Counted from the first letter of the stretch, positions 34,957 through 47,366 are shown. The stretch: 64,000 nucleotides of DNA from Solen grandis (GCA_021229015.1 CM037780.1:61375323-61439322); one strand, 5' to 3'. Notes: a model not told the origin generated them from the sequence alone. Numbers and translations are program-made.

Positions 34957-35486
34957 GCTGTTTCAAAGCAAATTCTAGATTTTTTTATGGATGCATTAGG
35001 ATCCGTTTATCTTTATCGGTGTTAGTGATTCCCACCCACATACAGATGAATGATGCATGAACACAAGAGATCTAACGAAATTGTGAGCTCTTGATCAGTT
35101 TGAACGCAAATATAAAGTTTTCAATGTTGAATGTTGAACAGTACTGTTTAATGGTTGCTTGCAACTCTGTGCTATGGGGACACACATTTCTGCATCAGAC
35201 AACGTTTCGTGGCTATATTTATACATTATATTCCCTTTATTTTTTACTACACGGAAAATATACTGGGTAGTTTCAAATTTTGTTTTCTTACTTATCACTT
35301 GATAATGTTTATTTTTATGTTTACTTCAATACGATTGCATTTTTTAAGTGGAATATAAGTGAAACATGCAATAATTGATGCTGGCGATAGCGCTAAGTAC
35401 TTCTTTATTATCAAAAGACATTTTTTTTTAATTTTATTAATGGCATATTTATCTTAATGAAGGTAGTTCAAATACATGTTACAACA

Positions 35487-35501
35487 GGGGGGGGGGGGGG
35501 G
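35487..35501 (+). repeat. Poly-G tract (15 bases)
   Basis: Uninterrupted G run. Confidence 0.95.
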
Positions 35502-36210
35502 TATGTAAAGCTTTGGCGGAGAATGTCAAGTGCTGATAAGCTATATTATACGTATATGTAAGAGATACAATGATCTGACGACGGTCTCAACTTTATGTTT
35601 AAGTATTTTAACTTAAAATGTTTTGGTGTTTTGATAGAATATGTTCTAAGGGTCATTTGAGCCTTGTGAGAATAAGCCGTCCGCCAAAGCGGTCTATCAT
35701 AACCACTGAAATAAGGGATAAGCCATCGACATAATGCCAGAATACATTTAGAGCCATTTCTAACCGGACACTTTTTTATTCCGTTTTCTCAAATAAAGTT
35801 AAATGAATTAGCTGAAAACTTTACGTAACGCTGTATGACTACATTAGCTATACAGAAATAAAATCATTCAGCCGTGACAATGAAATATTTTTTGCGTCAG
35901 ATATATGCACGATTTTCGTCTTTTTGCACGAAGAAATGTTGGAAATCAAAAATATCGATTTTTTTTCATTTCCCTATTCTAGATTCTCAGTCACCCTGAA
36001 AAATAAACATGTGATGTAAATGTTAAAATTGTAATAGTTAGGATGATTATGCAAGTTGCAAGCCGGACATTCAGCTAGACACGTAAATAAATATGATTTT
36101 ATTTACTAGTAGATAACGATATTTTCACTGCAAATACATGTATTTACAAAACAAATATATTCACAATAAATTCAATTACACATTTAACTTACACATTCTG
36201 CACTATTCAA

Positions 36211-36350
36211 TCCACATTATCCTTATCATTTTTAACGCATTACACAAGTAACGTCATTATCCTTATCGCTTTAACGCATTTCACAAGTAACGTCATTATC
36301 CTTATCATTTTCAACGCATTACACAAGTAACGTCATTATCCTTATTTGAA
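36211..36350 (+). repeat. ~52-bp tandem repeat, nearly 3 units
   Basis: Units contain TTATCCTTATCATTTTTAAC, GCATTACACAAGTAACGTCA and repeat with small changes. One further TTATCCTTATAT follows at about 36368. Confidence 0.85.
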
Positions 36351-36424
36351 TAGCTTTTTATAATCACATTATCCTTATATATATACCCATGTATAAATCG
36401 ATTTCACATTTCAGCAAGGCCATA

Positions 36425-36625
36425 TAGGTTTGATAATCTACATCTTTGTGTACTATATTATTTGGTAGCTCCTCCCATTCTGAGAGAGTGCGACTTAAAT
36501 TCTGCTTGGTTGAGTTCCGCAAATTTTAATGTCTTCAACAAAAATATATTGAATTGATGCGTTGTTAGAGGGCCGTATCCAAATTGCAGAAGAAAATCAC
36601 TTCTACATTTCTCCGGTAATGTATG
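36425..36625 (-). pseudogene. Tyrosine recombinase remnant (DIRS/Crypton-type)
   Basis: One minus frame reads CRSDFLLQFGYGPLTTHQF, then FLLKTLKF, then FKSHSLRMGGATKYS (36495-36455). 'HSxRxGxAT' after 'PLTxxQF' is the hallmark of the tyrosine-recombinase core in DIRS- and Crypton-like elements, with the His and first catalytic Arg of the H-x-x-R box present. The final Tyr region is not clear, and a stop or frame break lies upstream near 36640. It is a decayed fragment without a reading frame longer than about 65 residues. Confidence 0.6.
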
Positions 36626-36749
36626 TAGATTTCATTGACCTCCTAACAGAATTTGTTATCATCATCTACATGTATGTCCACGAAGGATTCTATACCTGCT
36701 TGATATTTTTTTGATGACGCAACATGAAACCTTAAAGCATGAGCAGCTA

Positions 36750-37890
36750 CTTCGCAACACTGTCTTGTGGGGTTGCAATTTCGCTCATTTGAAACAATCG
36801 GATAATTCTACACAAAACCAGTGTGAAACAATATAATTTCATAATTTTGTGATCTGCACACTGATTTCAGGGCCAACAGTAACTGCGTGAGAATTTCTCG
36901 GGTATTGGACTGTCTCGAGTCATATACTCTACTTGTTATGTGCACTCCTTTTAGCATGCTCTTTATCTTAAAAGAGTGGTAATTTTACCTTAATTTATAA
37001 CTAATGGCTGAAACAAGGGTGCAATTAGTTGCATGTGCATAAACTTGAAGGGACAGGCGGGCAATTACAAGGTTTTCTGAGGGACCATGTTTTCCCTGAG
37101 CAAAACGACATCTCTTTTTTCTAACGCCTTAACTGCATATGTGTTACAACGTTTATGGGGTGATTGGACAGTGAAAGCTTAATGAGCATATCTACTTCTT
37201 GGAGAGGTCTATAAAATAAGCCGGTAGAGCGCCTGGGTGTCTTGGTGCGGAGTCCAGGACTCTGACCAGTCTCGACCACTGAAATAGACCATTTCACCAG
37301 GGGTTCGGCAATACTCAATATCATTCGCTGATTTAAAATGACCAATCAGTGACTTGGGGAACATCTCATTTGCATTTTTATTTTTCATTGAACAATGTGT
37401 GGAATTTGACACCAGTATCTAGATTAGGTGTTCGGGGAGTGCTCGTTGATTTACGCAGGTTTACGTCTCATTTCGGAGTGAAATTATCAATAGTCTCACA
37501 AAATAGTGTTTTATTTGTCGGCTATATGTTTTGCTTTAATATAAATATTATGTTGTAAAGTAAGCAATAACAGTTGTCTTACTAGGTTCATAACATATTT
37601 GTTGTTGTTGTTGTTGTTTTTGGTTAAACTATTTTTTATCTAAAATTTAAACTAGAGCTTGGTTATCATATATTAAAAAAATCATTTAATTAGCTCTCAG
37701 CGAAAATGCTAGAATGAATGGAACATGCTTGATGTAAATTATATCACGAAAACGTGAGTCGTCCCAACTCTCTGGCCATTTGAAAACCAAAAAAAGACCA
37801 TTGTCCTTTAAAAAAAAACAAGCACAGCCGAATGGTCTATTTCCGGCAGCATCTGTGAACAATTCCAGTGCACCATCCTCTACCAGCTAA
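36750..37890. other. No gene seen
   Basis: Mixed unique sequence. The frames at 37121-37412 (minus) have no motif support. Confidence 0.4.
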
Positions 37891-37893
37891 ACA

Positions 37894-39524
37894 TTGCTGT
37901 CTGACTTGACTGCTCCAGAACCCCCTGACACAGTTCGGTGTCTGACCTGACTGCCCCAGAACCGCCTGACACTGTTAAGTGTCTGAACTGACTGCTCCAG
38001 AACCGCCTATCTGCGCTGACTGCTCCAGAACCCCCTGACACTGTTCGGTGTCTGACCTGACTGCTCCAGAACCGTCTGACACTGTTCGGTGTCTGACCTG
38101 ACTGCTCCAGAACCGCCTGACACTGCTCGGTGTCTGAACTGACTGCTCCAGAACCGCCTGACACTGTTCGGTGTCTGAACTGACTGCTCCAGAACCGCCT
38201 GACACTGTTCGGTGTCTGAACTGACTGCTCCAGAACCCCCTGACACTGTTCGGTGTCTGAACTGACTGCTCCAGAACCCCTGACACTGTTCGGTGTCTGA
38301 CCTGACTGCTCCAGAACCGCCTGACACTGTTCGGTGTCTGAACTGACTGCTCCAGAACCGCCTGACACTGTTCGGTGTCTGAACTGACTGCTCCAGAACC
38401 CCCTGACACTGTTCGGTGTCTGAACTGACTGCTCCAGAACCCCCTGACACTGTTCGGTGTCTGACCTGACTGCTCCAGAACCGCCTATCTACGCTGACTG
38501 CTCCAGAACCGCCTATCTGAACTGACTGCTCCAGAACCGCCTGTCTGAACTGACTGCTCCAGAACCGCCTGACACTGTTCGGTGTCTGAACTGACTGCTC
38601 CAGAACCGCCGACACTGCTCGGTGTCTGAACTGACTGCTCCAGAACCCCCTGACACTGTTTGGTGTCAGACCTGACTGCTCCAGAACCCCCTGACACTGT
38701 TCGGTGTCTGACCTGACTGCTCCAGAACCGCCTATCTACGCTGACTGCTCCAGAACCGCCTATCTGAACTGACTGCTCCAGAACCGCCTGTCTGAACTGA
38801 CTGCTCCAGAACCGCCTGACACTGTTCGGTGTCTGAACTGACTGCTCCAGAACCCCCTGACACTGTTCGGTGTCTGACCTGACTGCTCCAGAACCGCCTG
38901 ACACTGTTCGGTGTCTGAACTGACTGCTCCAGAACCCCCTGACACTGTTTGGTGTCAGACCTGACTGCTCCAGAACCCCCTGACACTGTTTGGTGTCTGA
39001 ACTGACTGCTCCAGAACCCCCTGACACTGTTGGTGTCTGACCTGACTGCTCCAGAACCGCCTGACACTGTTCGGTGTCTGAACTGACTGCTCCAGAACCG
39101 CCTGACACTGTTCGGTGTCTGACCTGACTGCTCCAGAACCGTCTGACACTGCTCGGTGTCTGAACTGACTGCTCCAGAACCGTCTGACACTGCTCGGTGT
39201 CTGAACTGACTGCTCCAGAACCGTCTGACACTGCTCGGTGTCTGACCTGACTGCTCCAGAACCGCCTGACACTGCTCGGTGTCTGAACTGACTGCTCCAG
39301 AACCGTCTGACACTGCTCGGTGTCTGACCTGACTGCTCCAGAACCGCCTGACACTGCTCGGTGTCTGAACTGACTGCTCCAGAACCGCCTGACACTGTTC
39401 GGTGTCTGACCTGACTGTTCCAGAACCGCCTGACACTGTTCGGTGTCTGACCTGACTGCTCCAGAACCGCCTGACACTGCTTGGTGTCTGAATTGACTGC
39501 TCCAGAACCGCCTGACATTGCTCG
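37894..39524 (-). repeat. 41-bp minisatellite, about 40 units
   Basis: The unit (plus strand, starting CTGACTGCTCCAGAACCGCC) is 41 bp and includes the small palindrome GACACTGTTCGGTGTC. Several units lack 13 bases of this palindrome, giving 28-bp units (around 38005, 38480-38550, 38725-38800). Since 41 is not a multiple of 3, three units make a 123-bp, 41-residue superperiod. All three minus frames are open for long stretches (up to 388 codons). There is no splice or promoter support for translation, so I call it satellite DNA. Confidence 0.93.
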
Positions 39525-39975
39525 GTGTTTGGTCGGGCGTCTCGCTGGACCCGGGCCTAGAAACTGGGGGGTTACTCCTCGGTCTCTTGGCCTTGGTAGA
39601 CTGTCTAGAGGTGTCGTGAGCTATCCACTTTGCTTCTGGCATGTTTCTCACAATATATATAAAATATAGATAATACTATTAGATTATCAGTCGATTTTTT
39701 ATTGCTCTTTTCACAAAAATAACTTTCAAATGAATAACGTTGTTTGACAATGATACCGTTACTCCTGTATATACATGTATATGTAATAGCCTGGTCTTTT
39801 AAGTGGATCATAAATCTCGTCCTAGCACTTGTACACGTTTCTATTGTATAATAGTATGGGTATATGTAGCAGCACCATGAGTTTCATGCTTTTCATGCCT
39901 CCATAAAGGTATATAAGCTGGTGATTTCTCCCATTCGGGGGTCATCTTGTATTCATTCTGGAGAGCACTGCTCAA

Positions 39976-40064
39976 CTGACTGACTGACTGACTGACTGAC
40001 TGACTGACTGACTGAGACTAACTGAGACTGACTGACTGACTGACTGACTGACTGACTGACTGAC
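39976..40064 (+). repeat. (ACTG)n microsatellite
   Basis: Two blocks of ACTG units are separated by GAGACTAACTGAG. It directly follows the satellite region and precedes a SINE head. Confidence 0.95.
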
Positions 40065-40082
40065 TATTTGAGTTTACCTTCG

Positions 40083-40155
40083 CCTCGAACCCACGCGGTG
40101 AGGTGCTGAGTGAGTGTAAAATTCAGCGACTTTACCCTCTCGGCCACGGAGGCCC
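40083..40155 (-). repeat. SINE family A-like head fragment
   Basis: Minus strand: GGGGCCTCCGTGGCCGAGAG (A box) and GTGGGTTCGAGGCG (B box). Only the tRNA-like head is present. Confidence 0.6.
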
Positions 40156-40159
40156 CAGC

Positions 40160-42960
40160 ACTGCTCAACTAGGAATCCCTATCTGGGTATTTCACTCTGC
40201 ATGGTAAGTTTTGAGGGTAAATCAAATTGTTATTTAAATCAGTAGGGATGGACACAGCATCTCGGAATTTGTTATAAGAAAAAATATATATAATTAAATA
40301 TACAATAAACCTGAAATTCACTTGTGTTCACTTTGAACCCTTACAAATTTGCTAAATCATACATTTGTATATATAAATTTATATCAATGGACCGATAGTC
40401 CTGAGAGCTGCAAATTGAATACTACTGCTATATCATCCTAGCTTATCAGTTTGTGCAAGGCAATTTATGAGATTTTGAAATCATAGACACGTAATAATTT
40501 AAAAGAATAAAATCTTTCAGAACAACTACGAACTACTTTCTGAACTTTTATGCGCAGTACATACATACAAACACTATCCGGAGTTACAAAGACAAAATAT
40601 CATAAACATGTAAAAATGAATTTGATTTCATTACTTACCAGAGTAATGGAATCTGATATATATATGTGTGTGTGTGGTGTGTGTGTGTGTGTGTGTGTGT
40701 GTGTTAGGACGGCGCCCTGTCGAAAAGTGTACAGACGCAGATACGATATTCAAAGTCGTTATTTTCGATTTGTAATGCTCTGTATCTTATGAACACCAAT
40801 GCAATGTCGACCATTTATGCTTATTGTATTCAAGTTGCGTCAATATTTTCCTGTAACATTTTAAGATGCGTATGTGTTGATCTAAAATATTTTACGGGCC
40901 GTACATATAGCCTTAGACTGCAAATATGAACCATAGCAAAATATTAATTTATAATGCTTTCATAACAGGTGTTATGATTATAACATACGGTTTAAATATA
41001 AAATTTTATGAAACAGTTACTTATATGAGAAAGATACGAAAAACTCACGATATCATATAGAAACAATATGGCCTATTTCGATGGGAGCATGACTTATCAG
41101 GTTCCGGAAACCGAAATCATAGCAATGAGACTGCATTCTGAGAATCAGAATACAACTCAATAAGAAACACAAAGGAAATAAGATCAATAGGACTAGCCCG
41201 AACTTCTTGCATGACTTAAATGAGCATTACACTATGTCTGAATAAAGTGTCAACATGCAATGTACACACTTGCTCAGTATTTAGACAAGCTTTGCGTGCA
41301 GCTAACATTGAACGACATAGTGGATAATCCAGATGTCTTCGGAAATTGTCATTTGAGGTTTAAATTAATCCCGCTGTGTATCTTCATACAAGAGAGCTAA
41401 CTGCAACTTTTCTTCTATCATGGTGCCTCATTTTATTTGCTCCCTTGCCATGTAAAACACGTGTTGCGTGACTTGAACAGTGATTTTTGTTAGTACCAAC
41501 ACCACCATAGCCATTTTGGGTATGAATCGTCATATTGTATTGTTATATGAATGTCAGAATCGACAAAGACCTATAAATATTTGCAACTAGTCTAAATCTC
41601 ACAAAAACACGCAGCCTTTTGTCCAATTCTCTCAAAGTCACGTTTCAAATATATCCTATGTAAATGTACTAATCATTAATTGTGAAGTCAAAAACGCTGT
41701 ACGAGAGGGTGAAAGAGAATGTGATCTATTGCAAAAATAAATTTTATTCTTTAGAATACACTAAAATTCTGTCAAAATACCTAGAAGTATTAATGCAGTC
41801 ACCATCTCTAAGTGGCGCAGTGGTAGCGACTTCTTCTCATTATATTTCATCGCAAGTGTTCCATCGCAAATGAAAGTCGATAAATGTAATAAAATATATA
41901 ACCTTAACTGATGTAACCTTAACTTAAATACTTGATATATATATATATTTAAAATGAGGAAACAATCATTTGTTTTCTTTACAAGACTCAAGATATAATC
42001 ATTATAATTACGATTAAATCGAAGGAACAAACGTAGATAATGCAGTAGCTTGTTTGATGGGTTTTTCTTCGCGTCGTATTTATATATGTTATTTCAAAAT
42101 ACACCAGTATATTAAAGGGAGATACTTTAATATTCTTAAATATATCAAAAATACATACACTAAGTTTGTCCTATTTTTATGATATACTTGATATATATAT
42201 ATCGTAGACGGCATATTATAACATTCGTTGACGACAGAACAAAGAAGACTTGTGACAAAATGGAAGGGTACAGCTCAAATTCAGAGAAGAAAAAAATATG
42301 CGTAACAATACCGTAGAGTCAGAGGTGGGGTGTGTCCTAGAGGGATATGTTGGCCAACTATGAAAATTACGATACAAAGCCAACTATAAAAATTCTGAAA
42401 TTCACAGCGCGTGGGGTTTAGGGTTGGGGTCGGGCCATTTTATGAAACTTGACGTACGTGTCTCCTTTTTTAGCCACAATCCAACGATTCCAAAGGGGTC
42501 CGTGAAAATTTTCTTATACTTTTTTGATCTTTTCAGATTATCCAGAGGTAGTCTATCGATTCTTCCATGTGAAGTCCGACGTCCGAGTTTTTCCTGGGGT
42601 GGGGATGAGGAGTCCGTAGGTTCTTTTCTTCTTTCCTCTTCTTCTTTTGGATCCTCCAGGGAAAGGGTGTGGATCAAAAACCCCGCACCCCTCTCTGCAT
42701 CTTCACATGACATGTATTTCCTTTTAATCTGATATCAAAACAGAAAAGTATACCGGTGTAAGTTTTCCAGCTTCCACCCCACCCAACTTTAGCATGATAC
42801 TGAAAGCTTTAGTATGATAAAGGATGATACAATATCAGGGTAACATGAAAACGTTTTTAGAATCAGGAAAAGACTTTTAAATGAGGGAATGGGTGTCTCA
42901 AAACGTTTTTAAATACGTTTTCATTTCCTTGAAATGGTTACACGGGCACGCATGAAAAAA
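40160..42960. other. No gene seen
   Basis: Contains (GT)n at 40663-40703. Paired open frames at 42402-42732 on both strands show no motif; the minus one is Glu/Lys/Ser-rich. I could not tie either to flanking splice sites. Confidence 0.35.
40663..40703 (+). repeat. (GT)n microsatellite
   Basis: TG units with one GG interruption. Confidence 0.95.
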
Positions 42961-42980
42961 AAAACCGTATGGAAACACAT

Positions 42981-43108
42981 TCGACGTCATGACGTGTTGT
43001 AGATGTGTTTACGTCATAAAAACGACGCTGGTACTTAGAAACGTCAAACGCAGTAAAGGCAGATTGAACAGTTTAACGAAGAAGAAAAAAGAGTAAAAAC
43101 ACATATAA
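42981..43108 (+). promoter_or_regulatory. Putative promoter of the ten-exon gene
   Basis: Three CRE/ATF-like words stand 90-125 bases before the start codon: GACGTCAT (42983-42990), ATGACGTG (42989-42996) and TTACGTCATA (43009-43018), plus ACGTCAAAC near 43043. Clustering of CRE half-sites right upstream of a first exon suggests a CREB/ATF-responsive promoter; this is inference. Confidence 0.4.
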
Positions 43109-43161
43109 ATGGAATCAGTTTTAATTCCAAACTTTCTGACAGAATATCCAGTAAAGGAATT
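43109..43161 (+). CDS. Unknown gene, exon 1
   Basis: The ATG at 43109 opens MESVLIPNFLTEYPVKE and two bases of the next codon, followed by donor GTGAGT. No other start suits exon 2. Confidence 0.65.
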
Positions 43162-43463
43162 GTGAGTATCAAACATCATAAATATGTATGTTATTGTTTT
43201 ATTTTTTTCCTTTGGTTGTGCTAATGTACAAACAATTATTATAACAAAAATAATTAAAAGAGACAGTATTTTGTATAAATTAATGTATAGATGTTAAAAA
43301 ATCAAATGACAACTATCATAATAATTTATATTATAAATATCAATTTAAATGAAGACCAACATTAATATTTTGTTTTAGCAAATATTGTTGATTATTTGGG
43401 TTGGGTAAAAACGGATGTCAAATCTGTCATATAGATCTACTTGAATAATTCGCATTTTTTTTT

Positions 43464-43466
<3 letters not shown>

Positions 43467-43500
<34 letters not shown>
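43467..43500 (+). repeat. (GT)n microsatellite, intron 1
   Basis: About 17 GT units. Confidence 0.95.
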
Positions 43501-43502
<2 letters not shown>

Positions 43503-43602
43503 ATCAGATAAACAAGATACTAACTTAGTGCTTAGTATTGTTGGTGGAATGAATTCGAATACATGTATAAATAAGTATTTGGCATGTTTTGATCTCTCCC
43601 TA

Positions 43603-43603
<1 letters not shown>

Positions 43604-43637
<34 letters not shown>
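43604..43637 (+). repeat. (GT)n microsatellite, intron 1
   Basis: A second run of about 17 GT units, 104 bases after the first. Confidence 0.95.
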
Positions 43638-43640
<3 letters not shown>

Positions 43641-43865
43641 ACTTCATTCATTTTATAAAAAACTATACATGTTCAAAGTGAAGTTTTATTATGACAGAAA
43701 ATAAAATTTCCATAGTAGTATAGTTAATTGTGCCTATATGTATCTCATAAATTGTTTGAGAAGACCCTTGAAACCTGACACTGTCAGTTAGTCCTTTTGT
43801 CGACTGACCAGTTCTATGTAACTGTTGGTATCTCTCTTATTTTACGTAAGGTCCTGTCGCCATGG

Positions 43866-43909
43866 TTGTTGTTGTTGTTTCTTGTTGTTGTTGTTGTTTC
43901 TTTTTTTCT
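43866..43909 (+). repeat. (GTT)n microsatellite, intron 1
   Basis: Two blocks of GTT units. Confidence 0.85.
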
Positions 43910-44079
43910 GCCATTTACATGGATCCCCCTTCTGGAATTACTTCATTTCAGATATATGTTGAACCTTTTGTCTCTCCTTTTTGACAGTACATAGGTCTAC
44001 AGCGACATATAGCTAACAGTATGCAATATGTAAAGTAATTTAAAGCATGTAAAACGCTAACTTTTAATTTCTGTTGCAG

Positions 44080-44198
44080 CTTCCGGTCGGTAGAGATATT
44101 TGCCAATCTGTGTATCAAACTAGACAACAAAATCAAGACTGGAAAGGATCCTAGTTTGAAGATAATGACTTGTGTCGAGGACTTACCAAGATTACAGA
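44080..44198 (+). CDS. Unknown gene, exon 2
   Basis: The acceptor TTTCTGTTGCAG is strong and the donor is GTAAGT. It encodes FRSVEIFANLCIKLDNKI and so on, to LPRLQ. It ends with one base over, which does not fit exon 3. Confidence 0.7.
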
Positions 44199-44349
44199 GT
44201 AAGTCAGTCACGTGGTCCACAGATTGTTGGCATTTTGTTACAGTTAGGCACTTTTTTACTCACACATGAATGGAAATACAACATATCGATATATAAATTG
44301 TTTAACCTCGAAACGAGTTGTTTATATCCCCCTTAAGTTCTGTTGCTTG

Positions 44350-44417
44350 TTCCTGTCTTTTTTTATTATTATTATTTTTTTATTTTTTTTTATTTTTTTT
44401 TTATTATTTTTTTTTTG
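44350..44417 (+). repeat. T-rich tract with ATT runs, intron 2
   Basis: Poly-T blocks broken by A. Low complexity. Confidence 0.85.
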
Positions 44418-45077
44418 TTAATGACGGTAAATGAAAATCGCAGTACGGAGCATGTATTTCATTGATTTATACCATGTGTATCAGCCACATATATATTTTC
44501 TCATACGTACACACACACAGAGACACGCATGGAATTCGTGCTTAATTTCCTGAAAATTGCAATCATTTTCATGCACACCTTAATATTCATTTCGTGCTAA
44601 TCGCACACAAAAGACTTATAAAACAGAGATAGGAAACTCCTATAAAAGCCAATAGGCGCACATCAGATACTTGATTTTGCAAACTTTCAAAAAGGTTTTG
44701 AAAAAAATCACAAAGGAAAGTTTAACCATACTTTTAAATTATTATTTCTCTCATATATGGAATTATTTTCATTTTGATTTATTTTCATAATTCTTTTAAA
44801 CTGTATCTTAATTCAGTCAGTGTAGCAGAAAAATAAAGAACATTATATAGTTCTTTTCAGCAGTTACTTTTCTATTTTACTTATATTTTTTTTCATTACT
44901 TATTTTAATAAATATCATTTTGATGGTAATTTAATGTCCTATTGAAAGATACACTTTACTTTCACAAACGAGATATTTGAAAACGTGACTTTGCGAGAAT
45001 GTACAATTTGTACATGCTTTTGTGAGATTTAGACTAGTTGCCAATCTTTGTTTAATAAGTCTTTGTCTCATGCCCAG

Positions 45078-45274
45078 ACGTTCCCGGTCGTGAACCTGCT
45101 CTACGACCTCCTGAAGGACGTCATATTCGACGTCCAGAGGAGCCACACAGGGGGCAGTGGTATGACCCTGTCCACGGTGTCATCCGGTTACGCCAGCGAA
45201 CTTGGTAGAGCCAGCTCTCATGCATCCAAATCGGAAAGGAATCAGACGCAAAACACTACGTGTTACATAGAAAT
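45078..45274 (+). CDS. Unknown gene, exon 3
   Basis: Acceptor TCTCATGCCCAG, donor GTGAGT. It encodes a hydrophobic helix (TFPVVNLLYDLLKDVIFDV) and then a Ser/Thr/Gly-rich linker with little structure (STVSSGYASELGRASSHA). Confidence 0.8.
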
Positions 45275-45692
45275 GTGAGTCTCTACCCCACCCCCTCTCT
45301 CTCTCTCCCTCCCTCTCTTTCTAATAATTTAAAACTTGCATCCACAATTTGTTTATACAATGTACACCATATTATTGTGTATATAGGGACACACACTATA
45401 TGACTCATCGGAAAATAAGACTTTCACCACGAATCGTAGCATATACATGTACTAGTTTTGATAAAACCTTTTTTAGTGGGGTGGGGGGGGATAATGTTTT
45501 TATTTTTCGTGGTATATTTTACTTTTGATAAAATGGAAAAGAGACAATAAAAGAGCTCTTTTGTTGTTGTTGTTTTTGTTGTTGTTTTGGGGGTGTAATG
45601 AATTTTGAATAATTAATGTGATGTAGATCTATATATGTGGGAAGGGTGGCAGGGCTGCACAAATGTCGTTGTTTTGTGTCTTGTGTTGCTAG

Positions 45693-45798
45693 GTTCCCTG
45701 CGGACATCAAAGAAACATTCAAGCGATCACATCGGGAGCTTTTGGCCGTGCTGAACGAACATAAACATTCTATCTGGGAACTGAAACGAGCTCAGATG
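45693..45798 (+). CDS. Unknown gene, exon 4
   Basis: Acceptor TGTGTTGCTAG, donor GTAAGG. It joins exon 3 in phase (M at the junction) and encodes FPADIKETFKRSHRELLAVL and on, a charged helix. Confidence 0.85.
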
Positions 45799-46235
45799 GT
45801 AAGGGAAACACCCCGTTCCTGTCCTAATATATAGGATTACACACAGCCATATACACACGTCCTATTTAGTGAGCTTTATACGGGTGCATACAAAATCAAA
45901 TACAATTGTGTACTTTTCCTTTTACTTAAACTAAGCTATACATAATGGTTTAATGCATTTTTGCCCATTACCGTTATTACTCTCAATAATTGAAATACAC
46001 GTTTCAACAAAATTATACCAGTACTGATTGTATAATTCAATACCTGAAACCCGTTTCAATAAAATTTGATCTTCGTCGTAAAAATATTTTGTCCTTCACA
46101 GTTTTGATTAATTTCTAATTGGCACAAAACTTATATTTCATTGCATTATACAAACCCGCCAATCTTTTGAAGAAGAAATAATGACATAAAGATATTTTTA
46201 GTCTTAATACAATGGCCACTTTATCATTTTGTCAG

Positions 46236-46475
46236 AGGTTTATAAAACACCACAATGAAATAATGGAGGCTGGCAATGGCGAACATCCAGTGAAGACCAT
46301 CTTAGAGACTAAACTGAGAAAGAGGAACGGCAAGGACTTCAGGAGATTGGCCTCCCCACACGAAAGTAAAGAAGAAATTTTTGAACGTGTATCGGAGAAG
46401 GCTAATGATGCTTATGCACGCTTCATCGCAGCCATTATGACGGAAACAAAAACCAGAGAAAACTGTTTAAAACCG
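46236..46475 (+). CDS. Unknown gene, exon 5
   Basis: Exactly 80 codons, phase 0 on both sides (acceptor CATTTTGTCAG, donor GTTTGT). Charged helical sequence with RFIKHHNEIMEAGNGEHPVK and ANDAYARFIAAIMTETKTR. Confidence 0.85.
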
Positions 46476-47262
46476 GTTTGTGTATAATCATGAATATTCA
46501 TATACAATGTACATATGTATTACTTGCTGAATACTAATTTATTGAAATTAGAATAGTATATGAAACATGGATATTTATTTGCTGTGAAAAGTGTGTAAAA
46601 TATGAGTTGCAATATTACATAAGCTTACAGAGCTTATATAATATAACTTAAAACGTAGCTCAAGTCTTTATGTATAGTAAAGAGAGAAACTTGGAAAGGT
46701 ACAAAAATAACGACTTATACAACGATGATAATCTCTGATATCTCCTCCACTCAGTCGCTCTGTCCAAAATTATAATGGCAGTGGCTATCTACACATCGAC
46801 TGTTAGTCGAATTTGAATACTATGTATTGACAATTTTTGATATTCTGATATGAGTTTGAAATTTTCAAGGACTTAAAACCTCCTCTCGTGTAAAACTTCG
46901 CTATTTGATATCTTTTTGTTTTCTTTAGTGATAAAATAGATATGCCAATCCATCGCTGAAATTTGCTTCATTACATTTCTATATCATCTAACGCTATACA
47001 AAAATTTTCCATAGTAGGGCGTTTAAAAAGTCCTTTAGTACATTTTATCATCCGTTCATAAGTAGTGATGAAAGGAGTTTATGTAATGTTTTTTTGTTTA
47101 TTTTTGTTGTTTTTTTAAATTTATTTATTTATTCTTTTTTGGGGGATCAATATCGTTACATTAACATTTAAAAAAAAGCAAACATAGCGTGTGTATCTAA
47201 ATGCATATCTAAGGTTCATCTCAGTTCACTATTGTTAAGGGCATGTATTTATATCTTATCAG

Positions 47263-47366
47263 ATTGCCACAAGGGTCCAGTCTTTGATCGAGGCCAGAAT
47301 CAGCGAAGTTCTCGAGGAGGCGGTTAATCAGTTGGGAAAAGTGGCGGAACACGCTGTCCTCTCTCA
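47263..47366 (+). CDS. Unknown gene, exon 6
   Basis: Acceptor TATCTTATCAG, donor GTATGT. Encodes IATRVQSLIEARISEVLEEA and AEHAVLS, a regular amphipathic helix. It ends with two bases that are completed by the first base of exon 7 across the 12.1 kb intron. Confidence 0.85.

Larger units (their letters stand above)
34140..36210. other. No gene seen
   Basis: AT-rich DNA with a 26-base poly-C at 34931-34956 and a 15-base poly-G at 35487-35501. The open frame 34724-34978 ends in a Pro run made by the C tract and has no support. Confidence 0.4.

Noticed and set aside
37880..39651. Long minus-strand open frames of up to 388 codons in the 41-bp array
   Set aside because: The unit has no stop in any frame and 41 is not a multiple of three, so all frames are open by construction. 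No start context, splice site or known motif supports a protein.
42402..42732. Paired open frames of about 100 residues on both strands
   Set aside because: No recognised motif, no fitting splice sites and no partner exons. Mutual openness on both strands suggests composition.
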